This document shows positions 22,447 through 31,220 of a DNA stretch of 38,736 bases, one piece after another. The stretch is taken from assembly GCA_934668765.1 (NCBI GenBank), contig CAKUOH010000021.1:1-38736 (forward strand), in the 5' to 3' direction. The stretch is from an uncultured Helicobacteraceae bacterium. GTDB taxonomy: Bacteria > Campylobacterota > Campylobacteria > Campylobacterales > Helicobacteraceae. The notes under the pieces were generated by a model. It searched no databases and was not told the DNA's origin. It worked only from the letters and a program-made list of their open reading frames with translations. Position 1 is the stretch's first letter. Each line of letters opens with the position of its first letter. The translations under genes and the position numbers were made by a program.

Positions 22447-23547
22447 TTAAAACATATACGAATATCGTAGCCACGCGTCCATATTAGTTGTAAAGTTGCT
22501 ATTTTTGATAGTATTATTGGCACCATTAGATTCAACCCTTACAAATGGATAGTTTCGCACAAAAAGCTCTAACCTATGATTTGTCCCTAAAATCGTGTGG
22601 ATTCCATAATTCACCACCAAACCTATCATATGCAAACTTTTCCAAGTTACTTCAGTCCCATCGTCTTTTTTACCTGAGCCACCTTTATAAAATATATATC
22701 CTGCGCCAAGTCCAAAGAAAAATCCTAGCGTCTCAGTTTGATTGCGTCCCATACTGCCTTCCAAATAAAAGTCAATATTGCCTAACGCTTTCCAAAGGTT
22801 ATTATCCGCTTTAATCGTTTCGCTACCCACTCTTGCTAGAATTATACCCTTGCCTAAATTGTAGTCAAATTCGCCATAAGCGCGAATCCCGCTATATTCA
22901 TTAAATGCTAATTGGTATCCAGCAAATCCGCCGACACCTATACCCATTACGCTCATTCCATCGCCTAAAAAGCTACCTGCAAACGCACCTGCAAGTCCCT
23001 TTAAAGTCGTATCAGAAAAGCCCATTCCAAGCCCAAAAAATAGCCCACTTCTGCGCCTTTGCAAACTTTTTGCATATTCTGCTTCGCGCTCTGCTTGTCG
23101 TTTGCGAATCTCTTCTTTTCTAGCGATTTCTTTCTCTGTGTAATGCCAACGCGTAATGTCGCTTGTATCATCATTGCCCTCATAATCAGAGCTTAATCCT
23201 AGCTCACTATCATCAGTGCTATCGCTTGTGGTTTCTTCTGTGTATTCCTCGCCATCATCGACATATTCCGTGTCCTCATCACTAGCAAATTCTATATCAT
23301 CAAGTGGCTCTAATTGCGCTTCATCGGTAGAATCGTTGCTTGTGCTGCTTGTGCTTGCTGTGTTTGCTGTGCTTTCTGTGCTTGTGGCTGTCGCGCTATC
23401 ATCGGTGTATTCTTCGGTAGAATCACTCGCGCTTCCTGCGTTATCTTCGTATTCCTCAATATACTCAATTTCTTCCTCATCTTGCGCTACGGCTTGTGAT
23501 AATGTAAATCCAAAGCCTAAAAGCAGTATCAACGCTATTTTTCTCAT
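22447..23547 (-). CDS. Outer-membrane beta-barrel protein with acidic Ser/Thr-rich N-terminal region
   Basis: The ATG at 23545-23547 is preferred over the longer frame because it begins a clear signal peptide (MRKIALILLLGFGF ... AVA-Q) and has GGAG upstream; length is 366 residues. Residues 22-135 are extremely rich in Asp, Glu, Ser and Thr with few hydrophobics, probably a disordered surface or periplasmic region. A basic helix (about 140-165) leads into a barrel of alternating strands. The protein ends WLRYSYMF; a terminal Phe is the outer-membrane assembly signal. The Gly-rich SGLFFGLGMGF start of the barrel recalls Helicobacter Hop/Hof-like proteins. Part of the Ser/Thr region is encoded by a degenerate TGTGCTTG-like tandem sequence (about 23337-23395). 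Exact family and ligand are unknown. Confidence 0.7.
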   Translation of the reverse strand: MRKIALILLLGFGFTLSQAVAQDEEEIEYIEEYEDNAGSASDSTEEYTDDSATATSTESTANTASTSSTSNDSTDEAQLEPLDDIEFASDEDTEYVDDGEEYTEETTSDSTDDSELGLSSDYEGNDDTSDITRWHYTEKEIARKEEIRKRQAEREAEYAKSLQRRRSGLFFGLGMGFSDTTLKGLAGAFAGSFLGDGMSVMGIGVGGFAGYQLAFNEYSGIRAYGEFDYNLGKGIILARVGSETIKADNNLWKALGNIDFYLEGSMGRNQTETLGFFFGLGAGYIFYKGGSGKKDDGTEVTWKSLHMIGLVVNYGIHTILGTNHRLELFVRNYPFVRVESNGANNTIKNSNFTTNMDAWLRYSYMF

Positions 23548-23839
23548 ACCAAAAAAGCTCCACGATGTAATAATGTAATTTTGATTTAGGTAATATCGAA
23601 AATAAAGTGTGAATTTAAAATAATTTTGCGCTAAAAAATAGCATTTATTTGGCAAAATCTATGTGATTCGCACATATAAATCCAAATCAAATTTTAAATT
23701 AACATAAGCAAACTTTAATCCACTTTTAAATCCACTAATCTAAAATCTAACGCAGTGCATTTTGCAAAATATTGCAAATCCAAACAAAATTTTGATATTT
23801 TTTGGCTAAAATCTGCGCTTTTTAAAATAAAGGATTTAC

Positions 23840-24721
23840 TTGCAGGACATTTCAAACACACTAAATCACCTAGCAATCATAATGGACGGCAACGGCAGAT
23901 GGGCTAAAAATCGCTCCTTGCCACGCACAGATGGGCATAAAGAGGGCGCAAACGCCGTGCGCGAGATTACTAAATGGTGTGCGAAAAATCACATACAATT
24001 TCTAACGCTCTATGCCTTTTCTACGGAGAATTGGCTGCGTCCAAAAAAGGAAGTGGATTTTTTGATGAGATTGCTTGAAAAATATTTAAAAAACGAAGAG
24101 CGCACTTATAGCGACAATAATATCCGCTTTAAGGCAATCGGCGATATTAGCGCGTTTTCGCCAAAACTGCGAGATTTGATTGTGAAATTAGAATCAAAAA
24201 CGGCGCAAAATACCGCGCTGACACAGATTTTAGCACTAAATTATGGCGCGAAAGATGAAGCCGCAAGGGCGATAATGAAAATGATAGATTCGCGTAAAGC
24301 CCACGAATCCGCCACGCCGTCATTGCGAGATTTGGCAACGCCAAATCGTGGCAATCAAAAACTTAATGAATTATCATTGCAAGATTTAGCGAGTGTCCAA
24401 TCGTGGCAATTCGCAGAATTTGCGAACGAAGTGAAGCAACCATCCACAAAAAAATCGCCCAAATCTAGCGCAGATTCGCAAAAATCCAAAGCCGATATTC
24501 TAGCCGAGTTTGAATCCGCCCTAGATACCGCAAATATCCCACCTGTGGATTTGCTAATCCGCACAGGTGGGGAAATGCGCCTATCAAATTTTTTGCTTTA
24601 TCAGTGCGCTTATGCAGAGCTTTATTTTTCAAAGACTTTATTCCCAGACTTTAAAGTAGCGGAGTTAGAGCGAATCATAGCGGATTTTAAATCGCGCCAT
24701 AGGCGATTTGGCGAAGTTTAG
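23840..24721 (+). CDS. uppS: Undecaprenyl diphosphate synthase carrying an in-frame repeat insertion
   Basis: This cis-prenyltransferase makes the C55 lipid carrier for peptidoglycan and LPS. A TTG start (AAAGGA upstream) gives 293 residues; bacterial UppS is usually 230-250. All family motifs are present: MDGNGRWAK (Asp16), HKEGANAVREI, FSTENWLRPKKEV, NYGAKDEAARA, IRTGGEMRLSNFLLYQ and RHRRFGEV. The excess lies between NYGAKDEAARAIMKMIDS and PPVDLLIRTGGE (about residues 150-230). It contains one excellent and one degenerate hairpin repeat translated in frame (SLRDLATPNRGNQ and LSLQDLASVQSW). All catalytic motifs survive, so the enzyme is probably active. The normal substrate-binding helices near that position must accommodate the insert. 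Confidence 0.92.
   Translation: MQDISNTLNHLAIIMDGNGRWAKNRSLPRTDGHKEGANAVREITKWCAKNHIQFLTLYAFSTENWLRPKKEVDFLMRLLEKYLKNEERTYSDNNIRFKAIGDISAFSPKLRDLIVKLESKTAQNTALTQILALNYGAKDEAARAIMKMIDSRKAHESATPSLRDLATPNRGNQKLNELSLQDLASVQSWQFAEFANEVKQPSTKKSPKSSADSQKSKADILAEFESALDTANIPPVDLLIRTGGEMRLSNFLLYQCAYAELYFSKTLFPDFKVAELERIIADFKSRHRRFGEV
24319..24447 (+). repeat. Hairpin repeats inside uppS
   Basis: 24319-24357 has intact arms and a perfect eight-base core GATTTGGC aac GCCAAATC. 24373-24410 is degenerate, and 24412-24447 is a third partial piece ending GTGAAGCAACC. All lie in the uppS frame (about codons 160-203). Confidence 0.85.
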
Positions 24722-24842
24722 AAGCGCGATTTAAAAGCGTGGTTTCAAAGCAAAACTCAAAAATTTTTACCAAAATCGCGCTTATTTTTCGCTAGAATCC
24801 AAACTTTATTTTTATGAATCCAAAAAATCAAAAAGGCAATTT

Positions 24843-27644
24843 ATGGAGAAAAATTACAAAGATACGCTAAATCTAGCCGAATCACCCTTTGCAATGCGGG
24901 GCAATCTCCCTACAAATGAACCCAAAGTCTATGCAAAATGGCGTGAGTGTGATTCATTCGCACTTATGGGAGCAAAGCGTGAAGATTCGCCTAAATCTTT
25001 CACACTGCACGATGGACCACCCTATGCAAACGGGCATTTACACATAGGACACGCGCTAAATAAGATTTTAAAAGACATTGTTGTGAAATATCATTATTTT
25101 CAAGGGGAGTGCGTTTTTTATACGCCGGGCTGGGATTGCCACGGATTGCCTATCGAGCAGCAAGTCGAAGTGGCACTTGGCAAGGACAAAAAAGATACTA
25201 TGCCCAAAAAAGAGATTCGCGCTCTTTGCAGGGAGCACGCTAAAAAATTTGTGGCGATTCAAAGCGATGAGTTTCAAAATTTTGGTGTGCTTGGGGATTT
25301 TAAAAATCCTTACAAAACGATGGATTTTGGCTTTGAAGCGGATATTTATAAATGTCTTTGTGCGATTGCAAGGCAGGGACTTTTAAGCGAACGAAGTAAG
25401 CCTATTTATTGGAGCTGGGCGTGTAAAACGGCATTAGCGGACGCAGAAGTCGAATATAAGGACAAAGTTTCAGATTCGATTTTCGTGGCATTTGAGATGA
25501 GTGATTCGGCGAAAGATAAGTTGGGTGCGTCAAATGCAAAGGCGGTGATTTGGACTACTACGCCTTGGACGCTCCCTGCAAATCAAGCAATCGCGCTAAA
25601 TCCAAATGAATCGTATGCGCTTACAGAAGAGGGCTACATTTTTGCTAAAAAACTGCTAGAAAATATGGTAAAAGAGGGCATTACGAAGGGCAAAATTGTG
25701 CGTGAGTTTGAATCGCAATTTTTAAGCGGAGAGAGTGCGATAAATCCGCTAAATGGACGCGAATCCAAAATCATCTTTGGCGATTTTGTGGCTATGGATA
25801 ATGGTAGCGGACTCGTGCATTCTGCGCCCGGACACGGCGAAGATGATTATTTCGTATGTCGCAAATTTGGCATTGAAGAAGTGCTAATGCCTGTTGATGA
25901 TAAAGGTTGCTTTGATGAAAATTTGGCGAAATTTGGGCTTTTAAAGGCGGAAGTCGTGGGCGAATTTGTAGGAATGCACATTTTTAAGGCGCAACCAAAA
26001 ATATTAGAATTGCTTGGCGAAAACCTACTAAAACACAGCAAAATCACGCATTCATATCCGCATTGTTGGCGTTCGCACGAGCCTGTGATTTACCGCGCGA
26101 CAAAGCAGTGGTTTATTTTGATGGATAAGCCATTTTTTGAGGGCAAAACTCTGCGCCAAATAGCATTAGAAGAAATCGAAAAAATCAATTTTTATCCAAA
26201 GTCTGGTTACAATCGCTTAAAGTCGATGATTGAAAATCGCCCTGATTGGTGCATTTCTAGGCAAAGAGATTGGGGAGTGCCACTAGCATTTTTTAGGGAT
26301 AAAAAAAGCGGCGAAATCGTGCTAGATTCGCGAATCCTTACATTTTTAGCCGAATCATTTGAGAGAGAGGGCTGTGATATTTGGTGGAGCAAAAAAGTCG
26401 TGGATTTGCTCCCACCACTTTTGCGAGATAGGGCAGATGAATTAGAAAAATGCGACAATATTTTAGATGTGTGGTTTGATAGCGGAAGCACTTGGAGCGC
26501 AGTTTTGGCAGGTGCAAATGAGAATGAAAGCACAAATCCGCCACCACCAAAATATAATGCAGGAAACTACCCTGCTGATATGTATTTGGAGGGCAGCGAC
26601 CAGCATAGAGGTTGGTTTCAAAGCTCTTTGCTAATCTCTTGTGCGATAAATCACAAAGCACCCTTTAAAAGCATTTTGACACACGGATTTACCGTTGATG
26701 ACAATGGCGAAAAGATGAGCAAATCAAAGGGCAATGTAGTCGCCCCCGAATCTGTGCTAAAAGAATATGGTAGCGAGATTTTGCGCTTGTGGGTGGCGTT
26801 AAGCGATTATCAAGGCGATTTGAAAATCTCTAAAAATATCTTAAAGCAAATCGCCGAGCAGTATCGCAAGATTCGCAATTCACTGCGCTTTATCCTTGCA
26901 AATACGAATGATTTGGCGCAAATTGATTTAAGCGCACTTGGCGAAATCGACAAGTGGATTTTAAATGAAGCGCAAAAAACGCTAGTTGAAGCAAACGCGC
27001 TTTTTAGCGAGTATGAGTTTTCAAAGGCTTTTAGCGTGGTTATGAGCTTTATGGCAAATGAATTAAGCGGGATTTATTTTGATTTGACAAAGGATATTTT
27101 ATACTGCGATGGCAAGGATTCAAAGGCGCGAGTGGGGATTCAAAGTGCGCTTTGTATCATTGCGCAAAAATTATTTGCGTTTTTTGCGCCTGTGCTGACT
27201 TACACGATAAATGAAGCGATTGAATGCGCAAATCCCGCGTTAAAAGGCGATTTGCAAAGTGTATTTGATTGCAAATATGACGATGCCTTTGAATCTTATG
27301 CTTTGAGTGCGGACTTCGCGCTTTTGCTAAAAATACGCGAATCCTTTGGCATAGAAATCGACAAACTTAAAAAAGACAAAGTCATAAAATCCGCGTTAGA
27401 GTTAGAAATCAGCGTGGAATCTAGCGCGAAAATAGATAGCGAAATTTTGGCAAATCTCTTAATTGTAAGTGGCGCGAAAGAGCGCGTAGAAAATCCGCTT
27501 TTTAGCATTGAAATAGACGGCGTGAGTGTAAAAATCGCCAAAGCCACCGCATATAAATGCGAACGGTGTTGGCGATATTTGGCAGAAAATGAGGGCGCAA
27601 TATGTGAGCGGTGCGAAAGAGTGGTGGGCGATTTGCCACTCTAA
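24843..27644 (+). CDS. ileS: Isoleucyl-tRNA synthetase
   Basis: The 933-residue class I synthetase charges tRNA-Ile. HIGH motif at 67-70 (GHLHIGHALNK), the editing domain in the middle (TTTPWTLPANQAIALNP; GLVHSAPGHGEDDY), the WCISRQRDWGVP region, and KMSKS at 624-628. A C-terminal zinc finger C906xxC909 ... C921xxC924 completes the bacterial type. Length is normal. The promoter candidate TAGAAT lies about 50 bases before the ATG. The next gene starts 31 bases after the stop. No oddities. Confidence 0.97.
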   Translation: MEKNYKDTLNLAESPFAMRGNLPTNEPKVYAKWRECDSFALMGAKREDSPKSFTLHDGPPYANGHLHIGHALNKILKDIVVKYHYFQGECVFYTPGWDCHGLPIEQQVEVALGKDKKDTMPKKEIRALCREHAKKFVAIQSDEFQNFGVLGDFKNPYKTMDFGFEADIYKCLCAIARQGLLSERSKPIYWSWACKTALADAEVEYKDKVSDSIFVAFEMSDSAKDKLGASNAKAVIWTTTPWTLPANQAIALNPNESYALTEEGYIFAKKLLENMVKEGITKGKIVREFESQFLSGESAINPLNGRESKIIFGDFVAMDNGSGLVHSAPGHGEDDYFVCRKFGIEEVLMPVDDKGCFDENLAKFGLLKAEVVGEFVGMHIFKAQPKILELLGENLLKHSKITHSYPHCWRSHEPVIYRATKQWFILMDKPFFEGKTLRQIALEEIEKINFYPKSGYNRLKSMIENRPDWCISRQRDWGVPLAFFRDKKSGEIVLDSRILTFLAESFEREGCDIWWSKKVVDLLPPLLRDRADELEKCDNILDVWFDSGSTWSAVLAGANENESTNPPPPKYNAGNYPADMYLEGSDQHRGWFQSSLLISCAINHKAPFKSILTHGFTVDDNGEKMSKSKGNVVAPESVLKEYGSEILRLWVALSDYQGDLKISKNILKQIAEQYRKIRNSLRFILANTNDLAQIDLSALGEIDKWILNEAQKTLVEANALFSEYEFSKAFSVVMSFMANELSGIYFDLTKDILYCDGKDSKARVGIQSALCIIAQKLFAFFAPVLTYTINEAIECANPALKGDLQSVFDCKYDDAFESYALSADFALLLKIRESFGIEIDKLKKDKVIKSALELEISVESSAKIDSEILANLLIVSGAKERVENPLFSIEIDGVSVKIAKATAYKCERCWRYLAENEGAICERCERVVGDLPL

Positions 27645-27675
27645 AAATACATTGTGTAGATTAAAGGATGGCGAT

Positions 27676-28167
27676 TTGGATAATAAAGCTAGACATTATG
27701 ATTTATTGCTAATTAGCGTGGATTCGCCCATAATGCTAGGCATTTATAGGGACAAAAATCTACTACAATCTTTTGCCAAAGATGGCAAATTTAGCGACAC
27801 TTTGCCAAATCTTTTTAGCGAGATTTTTCGTGATATGGGCGAAGATTTTGATATTTACTATGCGAATGGACCGGGCAATTTTAGCGCAATCAAACTTACG
27901 CATATTTTTCTGCAAAGTCTTGTAATTGCGCGAAATAATGTGAATCAAAAGCACAAAATACGCCTTTTTTGCGCAGATTCATTTCACTTTAGCAAGAGCG
28001 AGTTTATAAACGCATACAGCAAGATTCATTTTTGCAAAAAAGACGGCGAGATTCACACCACCACGCTTGAATCTAAATGGCAAAATTCATTTGCGCTCCC
28101 ACAAAAGCTAGATTTACAAATTTTTAGCGATAAATGCGAACCGCTATATATTATCCCTGCGGTGTGA
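27676..28167 (+). CDS. tsaB: TsaB-like tRNA threonylcarbamoyladenosine biosynthesis protein
   Basis: TTG 27676 with AAAGGA upstream is preferred; an upstream extension would overlap ileS. The 163-residue protein keeps the N-terminal ASKHA half of TsaB: LLISVDSPIMLGIY at the start, then the diagnostic ANGPGNFSAIKLTHIFLQSL, equivalent to GPGSFTGLRxG. TsaB scaffolds TsaD and TsaE in making t6A on tRNAs that read ANN codons. It is shorter than E. coli TsaB (231 residues) and lacks much of the second half, as I recall for other Campylobacterota. It sits just after ileS, and this fits a translation-related function. Confidence 0.7.
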   Translation: MDNKARHYDLLLISVDSPIMLGIYRDKNLLQSFAKDGKFSDTLPNLFSEIFRDMGEDFDIYYANGPGNFSAIKLTHIFLQSLVIARNNVNQKHKIRLFCADSFHFSKSEFINAYSKIHFCKKDGEIHTTTLESKWQNSFALPQKLDLQIFSDKCEPLYIIPAV

Positions 28168-28195
28168 TTGGCATAAATCTCACTTAAGGCATACT

Positions 28196-28924
28196 ATGAA
28201 AACACTAGATGAAATTTATCAGTTTTTAGATACGCTATCCCCTTTTGATAGTCAAGAATCTTGGGATAATAGCGGAATCTTACTAGGTAAAAACGGCGCA
28301 AAAATAAAAGAAATCTTTGTTGCATTAGAAGCGACAAAGGAAATCGCGCAAAACCTCCCGTGCGATTCGCTTTTAATCACGCACCACCCGCTAATTTTTA
28401 AGCCACTAAAAAATTTAAGAGCAGATTTTTATCCAAATAATATTTTGGAGATTTTGATTCGCAAAAATATCACACTTATTGCGATGCACACGAACTTTGA
28501 TTTAAGTCATTTAAATAAATCTTTTGTGCGCAATGTGCTTGGATTTAAAAAATTTTCGCAAGATAGATTCATTATCAAAGTGCCATTTAATGCGAGTTTT
28601 GCGGAGCTTTTGAGATTAATTCAAGCCAAAATTCCGCAATCTGCACTAAAAATCACGCAATCAAGCGACTTTGTAGAAAATCTAATCATTGTTTGTGGCG
28701 CAGGGTGCGGGGCGATTAACGATGAAGTTTTATGCGAAAATGACTGCATTATCACAGGCGATGTGAAATATCACGATGCGATGAGATTTTTAAGCCTAAA
28801 AGTATCCATCATCGATGTTGGACATTACCACAGTGAGCGGCATTTTGGCGCAATTTTGCAAAAAAATTTGAAAAAAATTGACTATAACGCTATAATTTGC
28901 GATTCAAAAAATCCATTTAGTTAA
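28196..28924 (+). CDS. NIF3/DUF34-family metal-binding protein
   Basis: This 242-residue member of the NIF3-like (DUF34) family, annotated variously as GTP cyclohydrolase I type 2 homolog, is of debated function. Metal-binding motifs are present: SWDNSGILLG, LLITHHPLIFKPLKNL (His pair), MHTNFDLS and, near the C-terminus, ITGDVKYHDAM and DVGHYHSERHF. It corresponds to HP0959 in the H. pylori block and is followed by the HP0958-like gene 16 bases later, so the two are co-transcribed. Confidence 0.88.
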   Translation: MKTLDEIYQFLDTLSPFDSQESWDNSGILLGKNGAKIKEIFVALEATKEIAQNLPCDSLLITHHPLIFKPLKNLRADFYPNNILEILIRKNITLIAMHTNFDLSHLNKSFVRNVLGFKKFSQDRFIIKVPFNASFAELLRLIQAKIPQSALKITQSSDFVENLIIVCGAGCGAINDEVLCENDCIITGDVKYHDAMRFLSLKVSIIDVGHYHSERHFGAILQKNLKKIDYNAIICDSKNPFS

Positions 28925-28940
28925 ATTTAAGGACAGCACG

Positions 28941-29858
28941 ATGAATAATGATTTGCTAAATCTTATCAAAATATCAGAAATTGACAAAAAAGCCTCCGCC
29001 AAAGAGCCAGAAATCGCCGCGATTGAAGAGGAACTAGAATCCAAAGTGCGTGAGCTAAATAGCTTAGAGTGGGATTTAGAAGAGATTCGCAATGATATTA
29101 AAAAATCGCGCATAGAGATTGCAAATAGCGAGTTATCCATTGCCGAAAATAATGAGAAAATTGCGCAATTAGAGAAAAAAATGGCGGTGGCAAAAAGTGA
29201 GCGCGAACTCCGCGCACTAGATGCGGAAAATGGCATTTCAAAGGAAAAAATCACCTTTGCAAACCAAATCATCGCCGATTTGGAGGCAAAAATCGCTAAT
29301 TTCAAAGAAAAAGAAAACGAGATTGCAACAAAAATGAGCGAGTTAGGAGAGATTATCAAAGAGACGCAAGTTAGCGTGAATGGGCGTGTGGGCGTGATTC
29401 AAGAGGAGCTAAAAAGCATTTTTGATGAAAAAGAAGTCATCGCCAAAAATATCGATAATAAAATCATCATTTTTTATGAGAAGATTCGCAAATGGGCAAA
29501 AGATAGTAGCATCGTGCCTATCAAAAAACAAGCGTGTAGCGGGTGCTTTATCCGCATAAATGATAGGATTTTCGTGGATTTAATCAACGCAGACGCCATT
29601 ACAACTTGCCCACACTGCGGACGAATCTTGTATTTGGATAAGGCTGAAATGGGGGCGATGAAAGAAGCGAAAGAAAATGAAAAAGTTGCCAAAAGCACGA
29701 CAAAAGCTACCAAAGATTCAAACTCCAAAAGTGCGAAAACTGCCACCAAAAAAGCCAAATCTACCACAAGCAAAGCCACCGCAAAAACTACTAGCGCAAA
29801 AAGCACAAAATCCACTAAATCCACCGCGCCCAAAAAAGACGCAAAGGCAAAAAAATAG
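28941..29858 (+). CDS. HP0958-like coiled-coil zinc-ribbon protein with Lys/Ala/Thr-rich tail
   Basis: In H. pylori, HP0958 stabilises sigma-54 (RpoN) and binds flaA mRNA, so it controls flagellar genes. This 305-residue protein has the same plan: a long antiparallel coiled coil (residues 10-180, Glu/Lys/Leu heptads), then a zinc ribbon (ACSGCFIRIN ... TTCPHCGRILY). Beyond residue about 243 it carries a 60-residue tail made almost only of Lys, Ala, Ser and Thr, like histone H1 C-termini. H. pylori HP0958 is about 254 residues, so the tail is extra. The tail could add RNA or DNA affinity. An AAGGA ribosome-binding site precedes the ATG. Confidence 0.85.
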   Translation: MNNDLLNLIKISEIDKKASAKEPEIAAIEEELESKVRELNSLEWDLEEIRNDIKKSRIEIANSELSIAENNEKIAQLEKKMAVAKSERELRALDAENGISKEKITFANQIIADLEAKIANFKEKENEIATKMSELGEIIKETQVSVNGRVGVIQEELKSIFDEKEVIAKNIDNKIIIFYEKIRKWAKDSSIVPIKKQACSGCFIRINDRIFVDLINADAITTCPHCGRILYLDKAEMGAMKEAKENEKVAKSTTKATKDSNSKSAKTATKKAKSTTSKATAKTTSAKSTKSTKSTAPKKDAKAKK

Positions 29859-29885
29859 CGCGAAAGTAACATTCGTTTATAAATA

Positions 29886-31211
29886 ATGGCTAAAATGGGA
29901 TTAAAGGCGTTTGCGTGTTGCTACTTCGTGCTTATGCTCTTCGCTTACATTTTAATGCTCCCTATTTTGTGCTTTTTTAGCGCATTTAAGCCTAAATATC
30001 GGCATTCAATCCCAGCGCGATTTTTTTTGTGGAAAAATCATTTTAAACATTTTGGCGACTTTGAATCGGCAAATTTCACGCCAGAAGTGTGGATTCACGC
30101 TTGCTCTTTGGGCGAAATAAATTCGCTTCAAACCATTTTAAGCGAATCTCAAAAAAATCTTTTGATTACCACCACCACAAACACGGGATTTAAACGCGCA
30201 AATGAGATATTTTTAAAGCATCCAAGCGTGGCAATACGCTACTTGCCTTTTGAGATTTTTATCCCATTTGTTATGCCAAAAAACCTAAAAAAGCTCATAG
30301 TTTTGGAAGCGGAGCTGTGGTTTATGTTATTTTTTTGTGCTAAAAAACGCGGAGCACACACAACCTTGCTAAATGCGCGAATAAGCACGAAATCCTACCC
30401 AAAATATAAGAAAAACGCGTGGTTTTATAGGCGACTTTTTATCTGTGTGGATAGCGTTTTATGTCAGCAGGACGCAGATAGGGAGCGATTAAGTGAGCTT
30501 GGGGCGCAAAATATCGAGCCTATCGGCAATATCAAGGCACTAATTAAGCCAAATATTACAAAAAATCTACCACGATTTGAGATTGAATCACCCCAAAAGG
30601 CAAAAACAAAAAGCACAAAAAGCACAAAGGATTCACGCAAATCGCACGAATCTATGGCAGTTTCAAAGGATTCGCACACCAAAAAATCCACGCTAATTGT
30701 TGCAGCTAGCACTCACAAAGGCGAAGAAGAGCTGATTTTACGCGCTTTTAAGGCGCATTTTATGGATTCGCCCTTTCATCGACTAATCATCGCACCGCGC
30801 CACCCCGAGCGATTTGGCGAAGTTTGGGAAATCATAAAGGCGCATAATATAAGCGCGATAAAATACAGCGAAAATGGCACAAGTTACGAATCTAGCGTGA
30901 TTTTGCTTGATGTGTTGGGCGAGTTAATCAATGTCTATGCAATCGCGGATTGCGTGATTTTGGGCGGTAGCTTTGTAAAAAAAGGTGGGCATAATCCGCT
31001 TGAATGCGCACATTTCGGCGTGAAGCTAATCACGGGCGAACACATTTTTAATCAATTTGCGCTTTTTGAGCTAATAAAAAATTATAAGATTGTCAAAAAT
31101 GACGAACTCATCGTGGTTTTGGGCGATTTGGCAAATCTCCCAAAAAGCAAAATCAAAGATTCGGCAATAAATGCAATGCAACGAAAAATTAGCGAAATTT
31201 TCGCAAATTAG
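29886..31211 (+). CDS. waaA: 3-deoxy-D-manno-octulosonic acid (KDO) transferase
   Basis: The GT-B glycosyltransferase adds KDO to lipid A. An N-terminal membrane anchor (about 8-30) precedes the first domain with EVWIHACSLGEINS (catalytic Glu) and TTTTNTGFKRA. The second domain has AASTHKGEEELIL, IIAPRHPERFGEV and ILGGSFVKKGGHNPLECAHFG, all diagnostic. A Lys/Ser/Thr-rich stretch of about 35 residues (about 232-266) is inserted at the interdomain linker, giving 441 residues where around 390-425 is usual. It corresponds to HP0957 in the same gene order. Start ATG 29886, or 29895 three codons later; the ribosome-binding site is weak. Confidence 0.93.
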   Translation: MAKMGLKAFACCYFVLMLFAYILMLPILCFFSAFKPKYRHSIPARFFLWKNHFKHFGDFESANFTPEVWIHACSLGEINSLQTILSESQKNLLITTTTNTGFKRANEIFLKHPSVAIRYLPFEIFIPFVMPKNLKKLIVLEAELWFMLFFCAKKRGAHTTLLNARISTKSYPKYKKNAWFYRRLFICVDSVLCQQDADRERLSELGAQNIEPIGNIKALIKPNITKNLPRFEIESPQKAKTKSTKSTKDSRKSHESMAVSKDSHTKKSTLIVAASTHKGEEELILRAFKAHFMDSPFHRLIIAPRHPERFGEVWEIIKAHNISAIKYSENGTSYESSVILLDVLGELINVYAIADCVILGGSFVKKGGHNPLECAHFGVKLITGEHIFNQFALFELIKNYKIVKNDELIVVLGDLANLPKSKIKDSAINAMQRKISEIFAN

Positions 31212-31220
31212 GGCATTTTA

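Noticed and set aside
29474..29872. A 132-codon hydrophobic minus-strand frame
   Set aside because: It is the reverse complement of the Lys/Ala-rich tail of the HP0958-like gene; Lys codons read backwards give Phe and Leu. The sense gene is clearly real.
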